Source: Gaiellasilicea sp963763755 (GTDB lineage Bacteria; Actinomycetota; Thermoleophilia; Gaiellales; Gaiellaceae). Taken from it: DNA of 64,000 nt. Below, piece after piece: positions 62,811 through 64,000 of this stretch. The notes beneath the pieces were generated by a model. The model saw only the letters and a list, made by a program, of their open reading frames with translations. It was not told the origin of the DNA and made no database searches. The position numbers were made by a program, and so were the translations under genes. The number at the start of each line of letters is the position of its first letter. Within the stretch, counting starts at the first letter, position 1. Location of the stretch: the NCBI GenBank assembly GCA_963763755.1, contig CAVXQE010000001.1, positions 124,001-188,000 of the forward strand, in the 5' to 3' direction.

Positions 62811-63686
62811 TCACCCCGTCGCCGATCGTCTCTTCCAGCTGTACGACGTGCTCGTAGACGTCACCCGGAAGCCCGCGCCGACGTAGAGCGAACGCGCCGC
62901 GTCGGTGGCGTAGCTGACCTTCAGGCGGCGTGCCCCGCGCGATGCCAGCCGCTCGAGACCCGCAGTCAGCATGGCACGGGCCAAGCCTCGCCGCTGGTAC
63001 TCAGCTTCGACTCTCATCGGCTCCAACATCCCAACCTGAGTCACGGGGTCGAACCAAAAGAGCGCGTAGCCGCCGACCTGTCCGTCGGCAGTTTCAGCGG
63101 CGAGGTCCAGTGCCGGGTCGTAGAGCGAGCACTGGCGGAGACGGGCCTCGACCTGTTCGCCGTTGCGATGTCGCATCGGGTGCGGTCTGGTCGTCTCCAG
63201 GGCACGGTCGACGAGCACGAATCCCTCCGGCAGAGGCGTGACATCAGGCCTTTCCTCGGCATCCATCCAGGTGGTCCCGTCCTCTTCGCCGACCACAAAG
63301 CCGGCGCCGGCCAGCAGGTCGACCAGTTCACCGTCGTCGTTGTCGACGAGCACATCGACCGCTTCGATGCCCAACGCATCGATCGCCTCGATCGCACGCC
63401 GCCAGAGAGCCGACAGCGGAACGGTCGTGACACCGGGGACCACGATCAGGTCGCACCCCCAGGCCGAGCCCCAGTCGGTGAGGACAACGCCGGCAACAGG
63501 CCCTTCGTCGTCGACCCAGAAGAGTTGGTCGACTGTGTCCGAGCGGCGCGGTGTACGCCACCACCACTGCAGGTCAGCCGCCTCCCACACCCCAGCTGCC
63601 GCGTCCGCCAGTCGAGCGCGCTGCAGAAGCTCAGTCGCGAGAGCCAGATACTCGAGGCCCTTCGCCTGCACTTGAGCAATCGCCAC
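62811..63686 (-). CDS. GNAT acetyltransferase with duplicated domain
   Basis: A 291-residue protein. The C-terminal half has a full GNAT domain (GMLEPMRVEAEYQRRGLARAMLTAGLERLASRG and YATDAARSLYVGAGFRV). The N-terminal half (LFWVDDEGPVAGVVLTDWG to LAGAGFVVGEEDGTTWMD) looks like a diverged copy. GTG 63686 is chosen because a TAGGAT box ends 5 nt upstream and the helix AKGLEYLALATELLQRAR follows. Confidence 0.78.
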   Translation of the reverse strand: MAIAQVQAKGLEYLALATELLQRARLADAAAGVWEAADLQWWWRTPRRSDTVDQLFWVDDEGPVAGVVLTDWGSAWGCDLIVVPGVTTVPLSALWRRAIEAIDALGIEAVDVLVDNDDGELVDLLAGAGFVVGEEDGTTWMDAEERPDVTPLPEGFVLVDRALETTRPHPMRHRNGEQVEARLRQCSLYDPALDLAAETADGQVGGYALFWFDPVTQVGMLEPMRVEAEYQRRGLARAMLTAGLERLASRGARRLKVSYATDAARSLYVGAGFRVTSTSTSYSWKRRSATG

Positions 63687-63691
63687 GCACC

Positions 63692-63697
63692 ATCCTA
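63692..63697 (-). promoter_or_regulatory. -10 box TAGGAT for GNAT gene
   Basis: On the minus strand TAGGAT (63697-63692) ends 5 nt before GTG 63686; leaderless pattern. Confidence 0.4.
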
Positions 63698-63711
63698 GGC
63701 GGCCACTACAT

Positions 63712-64000
63712 CTAGACGCCCGTTCCGCTGGAGCCGGGAGGGCCGGCCAGAACCCTCGGTTTGTACTCGACGAGTTGAAGCCGGCCGTCAAACGTCTGGC
63801 TGCCGATCATCTCGAGGGAGACGTCGGGGTAGCCGTCGTAGATTCGGTCACGACCGGTGCTCCCGGTGATGACCGGGAAGACGACCACGCGAAAACGGTC
63901 CACGAGGCCGGCACTCAGGAGAGAGCGGCACAGTGCCAAGCTGCCGATGGTGCGCATGGGCGTCGTGCCCGTCTCCTTCATCTCGCGGACGGCCTCAACG
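63712..64000 (-). CDS. Dihydrofolate reductase/RibD C-terminal domain protein, partial
   Basis: C-terminal part of a DHFR-like reductase, cut by the window end. Visible: VEAVREMKETGTTPMRTIGSLALCRSLLSAGLVDRFRVVVFPVITGSTG, which matches the family's end (GS..L...LL..GLVDE.....P...G). The reading frame continues beyond base 64000 with no start seen. Substrate unknown. Confidence 0.7.
   Translation of the reverse strand, partial: VEAVREMKETGTTPMRTIGSLALCRSLLSAGLVDRFRVVVFPVITGSTGRDRIYDGYPDVSLEMIGSQTFDGRLQLVEYKPRVLAGPPGSSGTGV

Overview
This window is high-GC, densely packed chromosomal DNA of an actinobacterial type. My best inference is an uncultured member of Actinomycetota near class Thermoleophilia. 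The reasons are the gene content (futalosine-type menaquinone genes beside a QcrABC complex, Zn-type HemB), many GTG starts, 4-bp start/stop overlaps, and numerous units whose start codon lies 5-11 nt after a TANNNT box, as in leaderless transcription. No rRNA, tRNA, CRISPR array, insertion sequence or phage gene was found.

Layout. 1-5.3 kb: end of a lipid kinase gene, then a 2-oxoacid dehydrogenase unit (E1 alpha, E1 beta, an acetamidase/formamidase, a HIRAN protein, E2). 5.3-8.7 kb: CHRD protein, cysteine-less thioredoxin-fold protein, membrane protein, AlkP-superfamily hydrolase, Pcm. 8.7-12.1 kb: GtrA and two polytopic membrane proteins (the second of GT87 type). 12.1-13.7 kb (minus): YmdB-type phosphodiesterase and a degenerate LytM-like protein. 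14-16.8 kb: hemB-hemL and two small genes. 17.7-27 kb: a quinone/respiration block, ubiD-qcrABC-ubiX-ubiE-polyprenyl synthase-mqnE-mqnA-mqnC. This links menaquinone synthesis to the complex that oxidises it.

27-37.7 kb: a GGDEF/HD-GYP protein, a collagen-like secreted protein, a phosphodiester glycosidase, a DedA protein, a DegT aminotransferase and a FlaA1/WbpM-type nucleotide-sugar dehydratase, which together suggest cell-surface and glycan genes. 37.7-43.5 kb (minus): two secreted phosphatases, a PhoX-like protein and a very large protein joining an AlkP domain to a 5'-nucleotidase. 43.6-46.4 kb: a DUF354 protein divergent from LysR plus an Fe-alcohol dehydrogenase. 46.4-51.2 kb: two tandem small secreted paralogues divergent from a flavoprotein-fumarase-ComA operon, with a perfect palindrome between them.

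51.4-64 kb is an accessory-like region of short units: two AlkZ/AlkX-like winged-helix proteins, a response regulator behind a terminator hairpin, three cupins, several acetyltransferases, PadR plus a membrane partner, a VOC protein, a tandem winged-helix regulator, and a partial dihydrofolate-reductase-like gene cut by the window end.

A strong technical theme is broken reading frames. At least 20 single-base shifts interrupt otherwise well-conserved genes, and most behave as one extra base. They cluster at 29.6-35.8 kb and 39.2-40.0 kb. I read most of them as assembly or sequencing errors and annotate the genes across the breaks.
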